Assembly (NCBI GenBank): GCA_024685315.1
Contig: JAIKVW010000025.1
Span: 1-53,238, forward strand
From: Lachnospiraceae bacterium
Lineage (GTDB): Bacteria; Bacillota; Clostridia; Lachnospirales; Lachnospiraceae
Reading direction: 5' to 3'
Length of the DNA stretch: 53,238 nt
This document shows positions 26,606-34,384 of the stretch, piece after piece; position 1 is the first letter of the stretch, and each line of letters begins with the position of its first letter. The position numbers and the translations under genes are program-made. The notes beneath the pieces were generated by a model that made no database searches, was not told where the DNA came from, and saw nothing but the letters and a program-made list of their open reading frames with translations.

Positions 26606-26663
26606 CAAAAAGGGACAGATATGCTGCGAAGAATTTCGCATCGTATCTGTCCCTTATTTTTAT
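26606..26663. terminator. Bidirectional terminator after uraA
   Basis: AAGGGACAGATA (26610-26621) pairs with TATCTGTCCCTT (26644-26655). Inside the loop TGCGAA and TTCGCA pair again. T-rich tails follow in both directions, so it also serves the convergent racemase-like gene. Confidence 0.88.
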
Positions 26664-26685
26664 TTATTACGATTTCAGAGAGTCC

Positions 26686-27780
26686 CTATTCAATGTACTC
26701 CCGGGAAACATCCCTTGCCCCGGCTGCCGTCAGCATTGCAAGATAATTCATGTAGAAGCTGACCCTGCCGCCGGGCTTCAGATCCCGGGTGCAGTCTTCT
26801 ATGTCCAGGATGGTGTGATCACTTGAGGCCCCGATCAGCGAGATGCCTTCATCCAGAGGAATGATCTCGTCCGGGAAGCCGTAATCCGCCCTTCCTCCTG
26901 CTGCGAGCGCTCTCTTCCTTATGCCCCGGTCAACATATACCGGCTTGTGGCTGAAAGCGTCGACTCCGAGCTCTCCGACCGGATAAGTGGGTTTATCGCG
27001 GACCTCAAGAATTTCCATGCTGAGGACAGCCACGTCCTGCTTCATCTGAGGGACTTTATGCGCGTAGGCATTTTCATAGAGCATCGGAAGGAACAGACCT
27101 TCTCCGATGCGAAGGTTATTGATCCCTTCGGGCATATCACCGTCCAGCACCCGCACAAAGCTTGAGGAGGCTCCTCCAGAGATTATCTCGAGCTTCCTTC
27201 CGATCGCTCCCTCGACTTTCTCTGCGCAGTCCGTGAGCTCTTTAAGCTTTTCGCAGGTCGGGACCACGGAACCGTAGCAGCCCACATTGGTGCCTATGCC
27301 GGCGACATGTATGGCGGGCAGTTCCCTTTCGCAGTATAAAGCCGCAGATATGAACTCGTCTTCCTCCCACCAGCCTTCGCGCAGATCTCCGATGTCCTTC
27401 ATCAGGATAACGTTATGCGTGAGGCCCTGCTTCACTGCTTCCGCATTCAGAGCTTTAAGCACTTCGAGGTCACTCTCGAGCGAATAATCAGCGTCCTTTA
27501 CTACATCAGTGACTTCGCTGATCATCGATACCCTCAGTGACATAGTAGGGATGCGCACGCCCGCCTGCTTTGCATCGCGGAGCTCGCAAAGCCTGGATGA
27601 CGCAATATAGTCAGCGCCGCCTTTTTCTATTGTGAGCGCACATCTCGTATCTCCGGCCATTCCCTTCACCACCCCGGCAAGGCTTATTCCTGCCTGATGG
27701 CATTTTTCCGCAGTAAACGATACGTTCTGCAGGAGCGATCCAAGCCGGATCTCAATTACAGGACCTCTACTGCTCCCCAT
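26686..27780 (-). CDS. Ornithine racemase-like PLP enzyme (alanine racemase fold)
   Basis: A 364-residue fold-III PLP enzyme. The PLP lysine is K39 in GVVKGMAGD; further blocks MKDIGDLREG, GIGTNVGCYGSVVPT, IISGGASSSF and GINNLRIGEG match ornithine racemase (Orr) and the YhfX-like group better than cell-wall alanine racemase. The likely reaction is L/D interconversion of ornithine or another amino acid. The clostridial Orr usually sits with ornithine aminomutase genes; here it is the last gene of an operon with a C-S lyase, a surface protein and a PAP2 phosphatase, so the substrate is open. It overlaps the PAP2 gene by 14 bases. Confidence 0.8.
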   Translation of the reverse strand: MGSSRGPVIEIRLGSLLQNVSFTAEKCHQAGISLAGVVKGMAGDTRCALTIEKGGADYIASSRLCELRDAKQAGVRIPTMSLRVSMISEVTDVVKDADYSLESDLEVLKALNAEAVKQGLTHNVILMKDIGDLREGWWEEDEFISAALYCERELPAIHVAGIGTNVGCYGSVVPTCEKLKELTDCAEKVEGAIGRKLEIISGGASSSFVRVLDGDMPEGINNLRIGEGLFLPMLYENAYAHKVPQMKQDVAVLSMEILEVRDKPTYPVGELGVDAFSHKPVYVDRGIRKRALAAGGRADYGFPDEIIPLDEGISLIGASSDHTILDIEDCTRDLKPGGRVSFYMNYLAMLTAAGARDVSREYIE

Positions 27781-28345
27781 ACGAAACCTCTTTCTGCTTT
27801 TTCTTCAGATCCATCTTATAATAAAGCTTTCTCAGCGCAAAATAGACTATCCGGCTTACAATAAGCGCGATCAGGAATCCGCCGATAATGTCGGTCGGAT
27901 AATGCACCCCTACATACAGCCTCGACAGCGAGATAAGCGCCGCGAGTATCACCGCAGGTATCCCTATGTACGGCGGGAACATGTAAAGGTAAATGAGAGC
28001 ACAGGAGAAGCCGTTGACTGTATGTCCTGAGGGCCATGAAAAATCCTTCTGCTTCTCGACCAGTATCGTCAGAGCATTGTACAGGTCATACGGCCTGATC
28101 CTTGCAACTGCGTTTTTCAGGACTAGATTGGCTGTTATATAGCAGATGGCCATGGATACTCCTGCCGCAAAGCCTACCCTGCGAGTCTTTTTAGGGATAA
28201 GCAGGACCAGCGCAGTTATTATCCAGAAGATCCCCTTGTCGCCGAGAAAAGACAGCAGCTGCCAGAATGGAGTCCAGATATCGCTCCTTAAGTGCTCCTG
28301 TATAAACATCAGGACATTAATATCCAGCTGGGTTATCCAATCCAT
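27767..28345 (-). CDS. PAP2-family membrane phosphatase
   Basis: A 192-residue integral membrane protein with five to six hydrophobic helices. The acid phosphatase motifs are KNAVARIRP (K77 to P85), PSGHT (105-109) and SRLYVGVHYPTD (S141, R142, H148, D152). Family members dephosphorylate undecaprenyl pyrophosphate or lipid phosphates on the outer face. Its start shares a base with the stop of the Glu-Thr surface protein (TAATG). Confidence 0.92.
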   Translation of the reverse strand: MDWITQLDINVLMFIQEHLRSDIWTPFWQLLSFLGDKGIFWIITALVLLIPKKTRRVGFAAGVSMAICYITANLVLKNAVARIRPYDLYNALTILVEKQKDFSWPSGHTVNGFSCALIYLYMFPPYIGIPAVILAALISLSRLYVGVHYPTDIIGGFLIALIVSRIVYFALRKLYYKMDLKKKQKEVSYGEQ

Positions 28346-29715
28346 TACTCTTCATCCTCTCCGTTTTCATCGTCATCGTAAATGTCATTCTCATCAGCCT
28401 CTGGCGCTGTGCCTTTGAGGCGTCTGTAAAGAATAATTATAACTGCCAGGAGAGCCGCGCAAGCTGCAGCAATGATTGCTGCGAGAGCCCAAAGCAGGGT
28501 TCCGGAAGTTTTGCTTTCAGAGCTTTCGGTCTCTGTCTCGGTCTGGAGGCTGATCTCTGTCTCTGTCTCTGTTTCCGTCTCGGTCTCTGTCTCTGTCTCA
28601 GTTTCAGTCTCGGTCTCCGTTTCAGTCTCTGTTTCGGTCTCAGTCTCTGTCTCTGTCTCTGTCTCTGTTTCTGTCTCTGTCTCCGTCTCTGTTTCGGTCT
28701 CCGTCTCAGGCTGTTCCGGTGTATAAGGAGATCCTGTCACCTGGAAATCAGTTTTAACGATCCCGTCATCAAACACAAGCACGATGTCATGCTGCCCGAA
28801 TGTAAGGTCCTGGATGAAACCCCTGGATACGGTAATAATAGTCGAGCCGTAATCCGGATCCGCGCTGTAGTAGGAATTTCCGACCCTTTCGCCGTCCACA
28901 TAGATCGTATAAAAGTCCTCGCAGGCTGAATCAGCCACATAGACCATGGTGCCGTCCTTGATATTGACGATCTTTCCGTCAGCATCATGAGTGACCGTAA
29001 GCCTTGAAGACCTGTAGACCACTGTCCTGAGGCCAAGGCTCAGCTCATACTCGTTAGGATACAGCTTGATATCGTAAGTGTCTTTGAGGCCCTGGTAGCT
29101 TATAGTCACAGGGATGACGGCATATCCGTCTTTTACAATATCATCAAGACAATCCCCTGTGATCGTGAGGATGTCGGGTTCGTCGCATTCGATATCGTCC
29201 ATATATACGACCTCAGTGGACCCGTCGCTGTAGGTAACGGTTACCTCAATGCCGTAATAATGGAACACGTTGCCGCATGTGAACTCAGTCATCTGGGGCT
29301 CTTTGGTGATCTTTATGCTTTTGGGGTTATTATTCTTGATAATGACCTCGTATGTCAGCTGGGCAGAAAGACCTTCCTCGGTATAATTAACGGTCAGTAT
29401 CTGCCGCGGATTTGCTTTGCTGGAATCAAACCCATTCACCATGGACTTGGTGATCTCCACGTCTTTGGAGCTTCCGTCGGTGTATACGACATGGAGAGTC
29501 CCTCCGGAAACGTCAAGCTCTTCTCCCACGTAGTATTCGTTCTTCGCAGGCCTGCTTCCCCACATCACGTAATCCGGGACCACTGCCTGTGTCTCGGTTT
29601 CCTTTTCGGTATTGGTCCCGTAATTCATGGACCCTGCATGCGCAGAGATCGTGATCCCGCAGCAAAGAAATGCCAGCAGGATAATTCCTGAAATCTTTCT
29701 GATCTTATCCATCAT
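28345..29715 (-). CDS. Secreted Ig-like surface protein with Glu-Thr linker and C-terminal membrane anchor
   Basis: A 456-residue protein. Order: signal peptide (MMDKIRK then IILLAFLCCGITI, likely cut after AHA), a group-3 bacterial Ig-like domain (about 45-130; NEYYVGEELDVSGG, VYTDGSSKDVEI), a second similar domain (VTVTYSDGSTEVV), a further beta region, about 26 Glu-Thr pairs, a TM helix (LLWALAAIIAAACAALLAVIIILY) and an acidic cytoplasmic tail. It is thus a type I membrane protein held at the wall on an extended acidic stalk. The start at 29715 is chosen for AAGGTGAGG; an ATG 24 bases upstream has no usable site. Function is probably adhesion or envelope structure. Confidence 0.82.
   Translation of the reverse strand: MMDKIRKISGIILLAFLCCGITISAHAGSMNYGTNTEKETETQAVVPDYVMWGSRPAKNEYYVGEELDVSGGTLHVVYTDGSSKDVEITKSMVNGFDSSKANPRQILTVNYTEEGLSAQLTYEVIIKNNNPKSIKITKEPQMTEFTCGNVFHYYGIEVTVTYSDGSTEVVYMDDIECDEPDILTITGDCLDDIVKDGYAVIPVTISYQGLKDTYDIKLYPNEYELSLGLRTVVYRSSRLTVTHDADGKIVNIKDGTMVYVADSACEDFYTIYVDGERVGNSYYSADPDYGSTIITVSRGFIQDLTFGQHDIVLVFDDGIVKTDFQVTGSPYTPEQPETETETETETETETETETETETETETETETETETETETETETETETETETEISLQTETETESSESKTSGTLLWALAAIIAAACAALLAVIIILYRRLKGTAPEADENDIYDDDENGEDEE
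28553..28710. repeat. Six-base degenerate repeat encoding the Glu-Thr linker
   Basis: About 26 copies of a GTCTCN-like hexamer (plus strand), coding Glu-Thr on the minus strand. Third positions vary (GTCTCT, GTTTCG, GTCTCC, GTTTCA), which points to selection on the protein rather than very recent slippage. It is not CRISPR: there are no spacers. Confidence 0.95.
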
Positions 29716-29729
29716 ACAAGCCCTCACCT

Positions 29730-30962
29730 TCATATCCATCCTTTGTCGGCAAACGCCTTCTTAAGCCTTCCGAAAGCCTCGTGTACCAGGCTTGTCGGCA
29801 GCGCCAGATTCATCCTTATATTGTATCCCTGTTCAAAACGTCTTCCGTCCTGCCAGATCACTCCTGCCCGGACGCCTTCGCCTTGAAGCTCATCTATTGT
29901 TATGCCGTTACGCTTACAGAACTCTTCGCAGGAAAGCCACAGCATGTAAGTCCCATGGGGATCGCTGACCTGTATCCCGCGGAAATTATCACGGATAAAT
30001 CCGCAGGCATAGGACACGTTCTCCCTTAGGACGTCCAGGAGCTGCGCCAGCCACTCCCTGCCTTCACCGGTATAGGCACCGATCATAGCGTACATAGAAA
30101 GCATATTCATCCAGTTATAATGGCTGAGCGACCCTACCTTCGCGAGGCTGTCCCTCAGGTAGTCATTAAAGACTATATGGTAAGCCCCCGAGATCCCCGA
30201 GAGATTAAAGGTCTTCGCCGGAGAATAGAATGTCATGGTCCGGTGCTTCATGTCCTCGGAGATGCAGGCAAGCGGAATGTGCTCCCCGGAAAGGATGAGG
30301 TCTGACCAGATCTCATCGCAGACTACATACACATCATACTTGCGGAAGATTTCCGCCGCTCTCTGCAGCTCTTCCATCTCCCAGACTCTTCCGGTAGGAT
30401 TGTGCGGAGAGCAGAATATCGCGGCATGTATCTTATGCTTTGATATCTTCTCCTCCATGTCTTCATAATCCATGCGGTAGGTCCCGCCGGCATCCCTCAC
30501 CAGAGGGCTTGTAATTATATTATAGCCGTTATTCTCCAGCAGGCCGGAAAAGCCTACATAAACCGGAGAATGGACCAGGACATTCCCGCCCTGTGGGCAG
30601 ATCACCCTGAGCGCGCTTGTCACTCCGCCGAGGAGGCCGTTTTCAAAACCGATATATTTTTCCGAAAGGCCGCCTATGGCATCCAGGTATTTGCCATGGT
30701 AATGATCCTGCCATTCAAGGATATTCCGGGTATATACCTCCCTGGGAAGGAAATATCCGAAATGCGGTTCGCTGAGCCTCTCAGACACACTCCTTATTAT
30801 TGAAGGGCAGGTCGCGAAATCCATGTCTGCGACCCACATCGGTATGCGGCTCACGCCTTCTGGCGTCTCTCCCTCCGGTATCATCCCCGGGGCATGCAGC
30901 AGGTCAACTGCAATCGCGTCCCTGCCTTTCCTGTCCATTATACTTGTAAAATCATACTTCAT
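29730..30962 (-). CDS. MalY/PatB-type aminotransferase, probable cystathionine beta-lyase
   Basis: A 410-residue fold-I PLP enzyme. The N-terminus MKYDFTSIMDRKGRDA, the MWVADMDFATCP block, PHNPTGRVW and the PLP lysine in YSPAKTFNLSG match the PatB/MalY group, which cleaves C-S bonds in cystathionine or cysteine. ATG at 30962 fits the family N-terminus, but GAGAG is better placed for a TTG nine bases upstream, so the start is not certain. It is the first gene of the operon ending with the racemase-like gene, and its stop overlaps an upstream ATG of the surface-protein frame. Confidence 0.88.
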   Translation of the reverse strand: MKYDFTSIMDRKGRDAIAVDLLHAPGMIPEGETPEGVSRIPMWVADMDFATCPSIIRSVSERLSEPHFGYFLPREVYTRNILEWQDHYHGKYLDAIGGLSEKYIGFENGLLGGVTSALRVICPQGGNVLVHSPVYVGFSGLLENNGYNIITSPLVRDAGGTYRMDYEDMEEKISKHKIHAAIFCSPHNPTGRVWEMEELQRAAEIFRKYDVYVVCDEIWSDLILSGEHIPLACISEDMKHRTMTFYSPAKTFNLSGISGAYHIVFNDYLRDSLAKVGSLSHYNWMNMLSMYAMIGAYTGEGREWLAQLLDVLRENVSYACGFIRDNFRGIQVSDPHGTYMLWLSCEEFCKRNGITIDELQGEGVRAGVIWQDGRRFEQGYNIRMNLALPTSLVHEAFGRLKKAFADKGWI

Positions 30963-31010
30963 AATTGTCAAACTTAGCTCTCTTAGATTATCCAGAATGT
31001 GTTTCCATTT

Positions 31011-31019
31011 ATTATATCA
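31011..31019 (-). promoter_or_regulatory. Extended -10 promoter of the C-S lyase operon
   Basis: The minus strand reads TGATATAAT about 50 bases upstream of the start. There is no clear -35. Confidence 0.55.
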
Positions 31020-31038
31020 CACCTTGCAATACTCTAAT

Positions 31039-31092
31039 AAAAGATATTGCCCCGTCAGCCATCCGGTCAGGCGCTGCGGAGCAATACCTTTT
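31039..31092 (-). terminator. Terminator of the secreted coiled-coil protein gene
   Basis: On the minus strand AAAAGGTATTGCTCC pairs with GGGGCAATATCTTTT (with G-T pairs) around a 24-base loop, then TTTTATTAG follows. It lies about 30 bases past the stop codon. Confidence 0.75.
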
Positions 31093-31124
31093 AGTTCTTT
31101 AATTTTATCTGTAAAAGAACCGTT

Positions 31125-32072
31125 TTACCAGTTCGTTGCAATATCTATCCAGTATCTGTCGACCGAGGCAAATCCGCCGGTATCGCATACCATGCACATT
31201 CCGAGCGAGCTCAGTACCAGAGTACCTCTCGGACGCTCGTCAAGATTTGCAGCGCATATAATGTAATCTCCGAACATCTTGCATCCGTCATCGCGGATCC
31301 AGTAAGGATAATCGGACTCTGAATACCCAAGGTTCCTCATTAGAGTGATGACCGGGGTCATGTCGAGATTATAATATGTCTCTTTGCCTGAAGGTCCGTA
31401 GTTGACTCCCTTATATGCGGTAAGAACGGAACCGTCCCATCCGTTATCCTCAGATTCCTCTTCGGTCTCAGTCTCGCAGCTTTCTTCAGTCTCAGGAGTC
31501 TCAGCTACTGTTTCGGGCTCGGAACCTGTGTTGTCCTCTTCATCAGGATCGGCCTCAGCAACTTCAGCTATCCGTGCTTCCTCCTCAGCTGCTCTTCTTG
31601 CCTCTTCCTCAGCAGCGGCGATCCTTGCCTGCTCCTCAGCAGCCTGCCTTGCCTCTTCCTCAGCTGCAAGCCTTGCTTCCTCTTCGGCTGCCAGTCTCTC
31701 TTCCTCTTCTGCCTGTGCTATCTCAGTAACGGCCTCATTAGCCATTCCTGCATATTTATCTGCAAGTGCTGCATACTCGTAGGCTTTCTGATCGAAAGAG
31801 TCTTTCTCGAGTATCTTGGATGAAAGAGCGGCATATTTTGATGCCAGATCGGCATATTCCTTAGCTTCAGCAGAATAACCCTCTATCTCATCCGATATCT
31901 CCGCATAGCGTTCAAGATTATCTTCAGCAGATGAGACCATATTTAAATAATTTACCGGAGCATCACACTTCGACTCATTGCGGGAATCCTGCCACGCCCT
32001 GGCCGAGTTGACATTCACCAGCATGGGAATTACGATACATATTGTTCTGACTGCGTGCGCAAAGTACAACAA
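31125..32072 (-). CDS. Secreted coiled-coil protein with C-terminal double-psi barrel (3D-like) domain
   Basis: A 315-residue protein. A hydrophobic N-terminus ending NSARA looks like a signal peptide. Residues about 45-165 are helical with EARLAAEEEAR-type repeats, a long coiled coil. Then comes a Glu/Thr-rich acidic linker (EETVAET, ESCETETEEESE), and finally a domain with YGPSGKETYYNLDM, YWIRDDGCKMFGDYIICAANL and RPRGTLV, ending DTGGFASVDRYWIDIATNW. This end has the Asp pattern of 3D/RlpA-like double-psi barrels that act on or bind peptidoglycan. The frame starts with TTG at good distance from AAGGGGGAG. It has its own strong promoter and terminator, so it is monocistronic. Confidence 0.75.
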   Translation of the reverse strand: MLYFAHAVRTICIVIPMLVNVNSARAWQDSRNESKCDAPVNYLNMVSSAEDNLERYAEISDEIEGYSAEAKEYADLASKYAALSSKILEKDSFDQKAYEYAALADKYAGMANEAVTEIAQAEEEERLAAEEEARLAAEEEARQAAEEQARIAAAEEEARRAAEEEARIAEVAEADPDEEDNTGSEPETVAETPETEESCETETEEESEDNGWDGSVLTAYKGVNYGPSGKETYYNLDMTPVITLMRNLGYSESDYPYWIRDDGCKMFGDYIICAANLDERPRGTLVLSSLGMCMVCDTGGFASVDRYWIDIATNW

Positions 32073-32143
32073 ATATCTTCTCCCCCTTTCTGTACGACCT
32101 CTGTACGTTTATTTCAAAATTGTTACAATAGCTATACAGAATT

Positions 32144-32171
32144 ATTATATCAGCTTTCCTGAATATGTCAA
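32144..32171 (-). promoter_or_regulatory. Strong promoter of the secreted coiled-coil protein
   Basis: Consensus TTGACA and TATAAT on the minus strand, 16 bases apart, with a TG extension before the -10. The leader then carries GTACAGA twice, four bases apart, before the ribosome site. Confidence 0.85.
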
Positions 32172-32223
32172 CTCCCCCCACCAGGATACCATTTACGGCC
32201 GTGCAGAAGGCCCGCTCCACCCA

Positions 32224-32259
32224 CAAAAACAGAAAGACCGCAGCGTGAAAACTGCGGCC
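32224..32259 (-). terminator. Terminator of the lactate permease gene
   Basis: On the minus strand GGCCGCAG and CTGCGGTC pair (8 bp) around TTTTCACG, followed by TTTCTGTTTTTG. It lies 55 bases past the permease stop. Confidence 0.82.
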
Positions 32260-32314
32260 TCTCCGGAAGCAAACAATAAATTGTGATAATTCAGTACTTA
32301 CTTCACAAAAGCTC

Positions 32315-34048
32315 TTACAGCATAGTCATGAAATTCACGATAGCGCCTGTCTCTACCGGATCGCTTACATGCAGCACGAACATCTCTACGCATGCAATAA
32401 CGATTACCAGGATCGAGAACAGTACGCAAGGAAGAATATTCGTACGTATGATCCTTCCTTCATTACCTACAGTACCGGTCGTAGCTGTAGCAGATACAAC
32501 GTTATTTACGCAGATCATGTTACCGATAGCGCCGCCGTTGTTCTGGAGCGCAACTATGATAACGGTAGGAAGTCCGACCTCAACAGCTGCCTGATACTGA
32601 AGAGCTGAGAACAGGGTATTTGATACCGTGTTCGAACCGGACATGAACGCGCCGAGCACACCGATGAACGGAGCAATTACGACATACGCAACCTTGAAGA
32701 CAGCCGCAAGTGCCTTCGCCATAACGACAAGCATCGAGCTGGCAATGACTTCGGTGGAAGCAGGATCATTTGCAAGTACGGTCACGTTGCTGTAACGGAA
32801 AAGGTTAACCATCGCAACGCCGAAGAGAAGCGCGATAGCTGCTCCCTTGACCATCTTGAATGTATCCTTCCATGCTCCGGCAACAGCTTCGCCGCTCATG
32901 CCGTGGATAGCGACCGTGATAAGAGCTACGATAATGAATACGATACCGGGGCTCCAGAGGATCGCCCAGTTCCAGTTAAGGCCGAGGATAGCATTGCTTG
33001 AGCCGGTTCCGACCGTAAACTTCCTCATGCTGTTTGCCCAATCCATACCGACATTCTGAGATACACGGGTAAGAACCAGAACGATAGCGATGATGAAGTA
33101 AGGGATCCATGCCTTGACGAGCGGCATATTGGATGTCTTCGGAGCTTCGACTTTGGTAGTTGAAAGCCAGGTGGAATCCCATTTTTCCTTCTCATCAAAT
33201 GTCCATACATCCTTCGGTACGAGGAATCCCTTGCCGGTAGTAAAGATAACTACGAACAGGGTGATTACAGCTGCAACGAGTGATACGAGCTCGGGGCCGA
33301 TGAATGAAGCGATGAGCAGATAGATTACGTCAAAGAGAACAGAAACGTAAATGATGAACGGTATTACAGGAACAACATCGGAGAATTTCTTCCTCTTGCC
33401 GAAGAATTTGCAGAGGATTCCGACACCTACGATGAGGATAAGGAAAGTTCCGATAGCCATGTGGATAGCTGTGTACTTGGTAAGAGCCATCCTGTAAACA
33501 TTGGTATCGCTGTACCCTGTAAGGGATCCTGCGATGGTGCTGAATGCGGTGTTGGTAGGAGTACCTACAGCACCGTAGCAGACGGGAACAGAGTTGAACT
33601 CAAGAGCTATGATAGCTGCAGCAAGCGGAGGGAATCCTACGCTGATGAGCAGCGGTGCAGCAAGAGCTGCAGGGGTTCCGAATCCGGCAGCACCCTCGAT
33701 GAATGCGCCGAAGATGAAACCGATAATGATCGCCTGAAGACGCGCGTCAGGGGTGATGTGCGTGAACATCCTGTTGATAGCGGACATTGCACCTGAACGC
33801 GAAAGCGTATTCATGATCAGAATAGCTCCGAAGATGATTACCAGTGTCTCGAATGCACTAAGGAAACCGGTGAGCGTATACGCGATACCGCTCTTGACGG
33901 ACATATGCCACAGAGCGATTGCGATAACAAGCGCGATAGCCCAGGCAAGCGGCAGTGCCCTCTTTGCAGGCCAGTTAAACGCGATCATGAGAACGATCGT
34001 CACGATGATCGGAATAAAGGCGATGACAGCATAAACACCAAGACTCAT
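32315..34048 (-). CDS. lldP: L-lactate permease (LctP family)
   Basis: A 577-residue membrane protein with about 13-14 hydrophobic helices. Family blocks are [18 protein letters not shown], the loop [36 protein letters not shown] and, near the end, [23 protein letters not shown]. It moves lactate or glycolate with protons. It is monocistronic, with a near-consensus promoter, a 336-base upstream region, and its own terminator. No lactate dehydrogenase or Etf genes are adjacent. Confidence 0.94.
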   Translation of the reverse strand: MSLGVYAVIAFIPIIVTIVLMIAFNWPAKRALPLAWAIALVIAIALWHMSVKSGIAYTLTGFLSAFETLVIIFGAILIMNTLSRSGAMSAINRMFTHITPDARLQAIIIGFIFGAFIEGAAGFGTPAALAAPLLISVGFPPLAAAIIALEFNSVPVCYGAVGTPTNTAFSTIAGSLTGYSDTNVYRMALTKYTAIHMAIGTFLILIVGVGILCKFFGKRKKFSDVVPVIPFIIYVSVLFDVIYLLIASFIGPELVSLVAAVITLFVVIFTTGKGFLVPKDVWTFDEKEKWDSTWLSTTKVEAPKTSNMPLVKAWIPYFIIAIVLVLTRVSQNVGMDWANSMRKFTVGTGSSNAILGLNWNWAILWSPGIVFIIVALITVAIHGMSGEAVAGAWKDTFKMVKGAAIALLFGVAMVNLFRYSNVTVLANDPASTEVIASSMLVVMAKALAAVFKVAYVVIAPFIGVLGAFMSGSNTVSNTLFSALQYQAAVEVGLPTVIIVALQNNGGAIGNMICVNNVVSATATTGTVGNEGRIIRTNILPCVLFSILVIVIACVEMFVLHVSDPVETGAIVNFMTML

Positions 34049-34098
34049 AAACTAAAACCTCCCTCTTAAAGAATATTAGTCTTGAAAATTACTATGTA

Positions 34099-34127
34099 AT
34101 TATACCACTATCATCGTGCAATGTGAA
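34099..34127 (-). promoter_or_regulatory. Promoter of the lactate permease gene
   Basis: TTCACA, 17 bases, TATAAT on the minus strand, about 50 bases upstream of the ATG, which is preceded by GAGGGAGG. Confidence 0.8.
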
Positions 34128-34147
34128 GTAAAATCTATTGCCATTTT

Positions 34148-34179
34148 CCTTATTGATTGTGAAAAAAGCAACAATAAGG
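34148..34179. promoter_or_regulatory. Inverted repeat upstream of the lactate permease promoter, possible operator
   Basis: CCTTATTG (34148-34155) and CAATAAGG (34172-34179) form a perfect 8-bp inverted repeat with 16 bases between, 20 bases upstream of the -35. Three TTCACAA/TTGTGAA half-sites lie in and around it (34150-34210). A repressor or activator site is likely; the protein is not known. The rest of the 34049-34384 gap is AT-rich without a gene. Confidence 0.45.
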
Positions 34180-34300
34180 TCTGCCTATTCACAATTTGTT
34201 CACAAAGTCTAAATCATCTCATCACAAACTTATAGTAGATTAAAATTGTAAGAACAATTCCAGTTTGTTTTTGCATTTTCAGCAATATTTCTTTTTCATA

Positions 34301-34332
34301 TTCAAAAGCCAGCGGCCTTGCGGTCACTGGCT
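34301..34332 (-). terminator. Terminator at the end of the long cdaA-to-CorC gene chain
   Basis: On the minus strand AGCCAGTGACC and GGCCGCTGGCT pair around a GCAA tetraloop, followed by TTTTGAA. Confidence 0.75.
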
Positions 34333-34384
34333 CTCCTCCTTTTTAAGGACATTTTCCGAAACTCTGCGGTTCCGGGCATGCTGC

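Noticed and set aside
28472-28726. Plus-strand frame coding Ser-Val repeats, and a possible CRISPR-like repeat
   Set aside because: It is the reverse complement of the Glu-Thr linker; hexamers are contiguous with no spacers.
31402-31782. Plus-strand Ser/Ala-rich frame
   Set aside because: It mirrors the EARLAAEEEAR coiled-coil codons of the secreted protein and has no start site.
34180-34210. Canonical Rex operator upstream of lactate permease
   Set aside because: TTGTGAA and TTCACAA half-sites are present but not in the inverted 18-bp spacing of a true Rex box.
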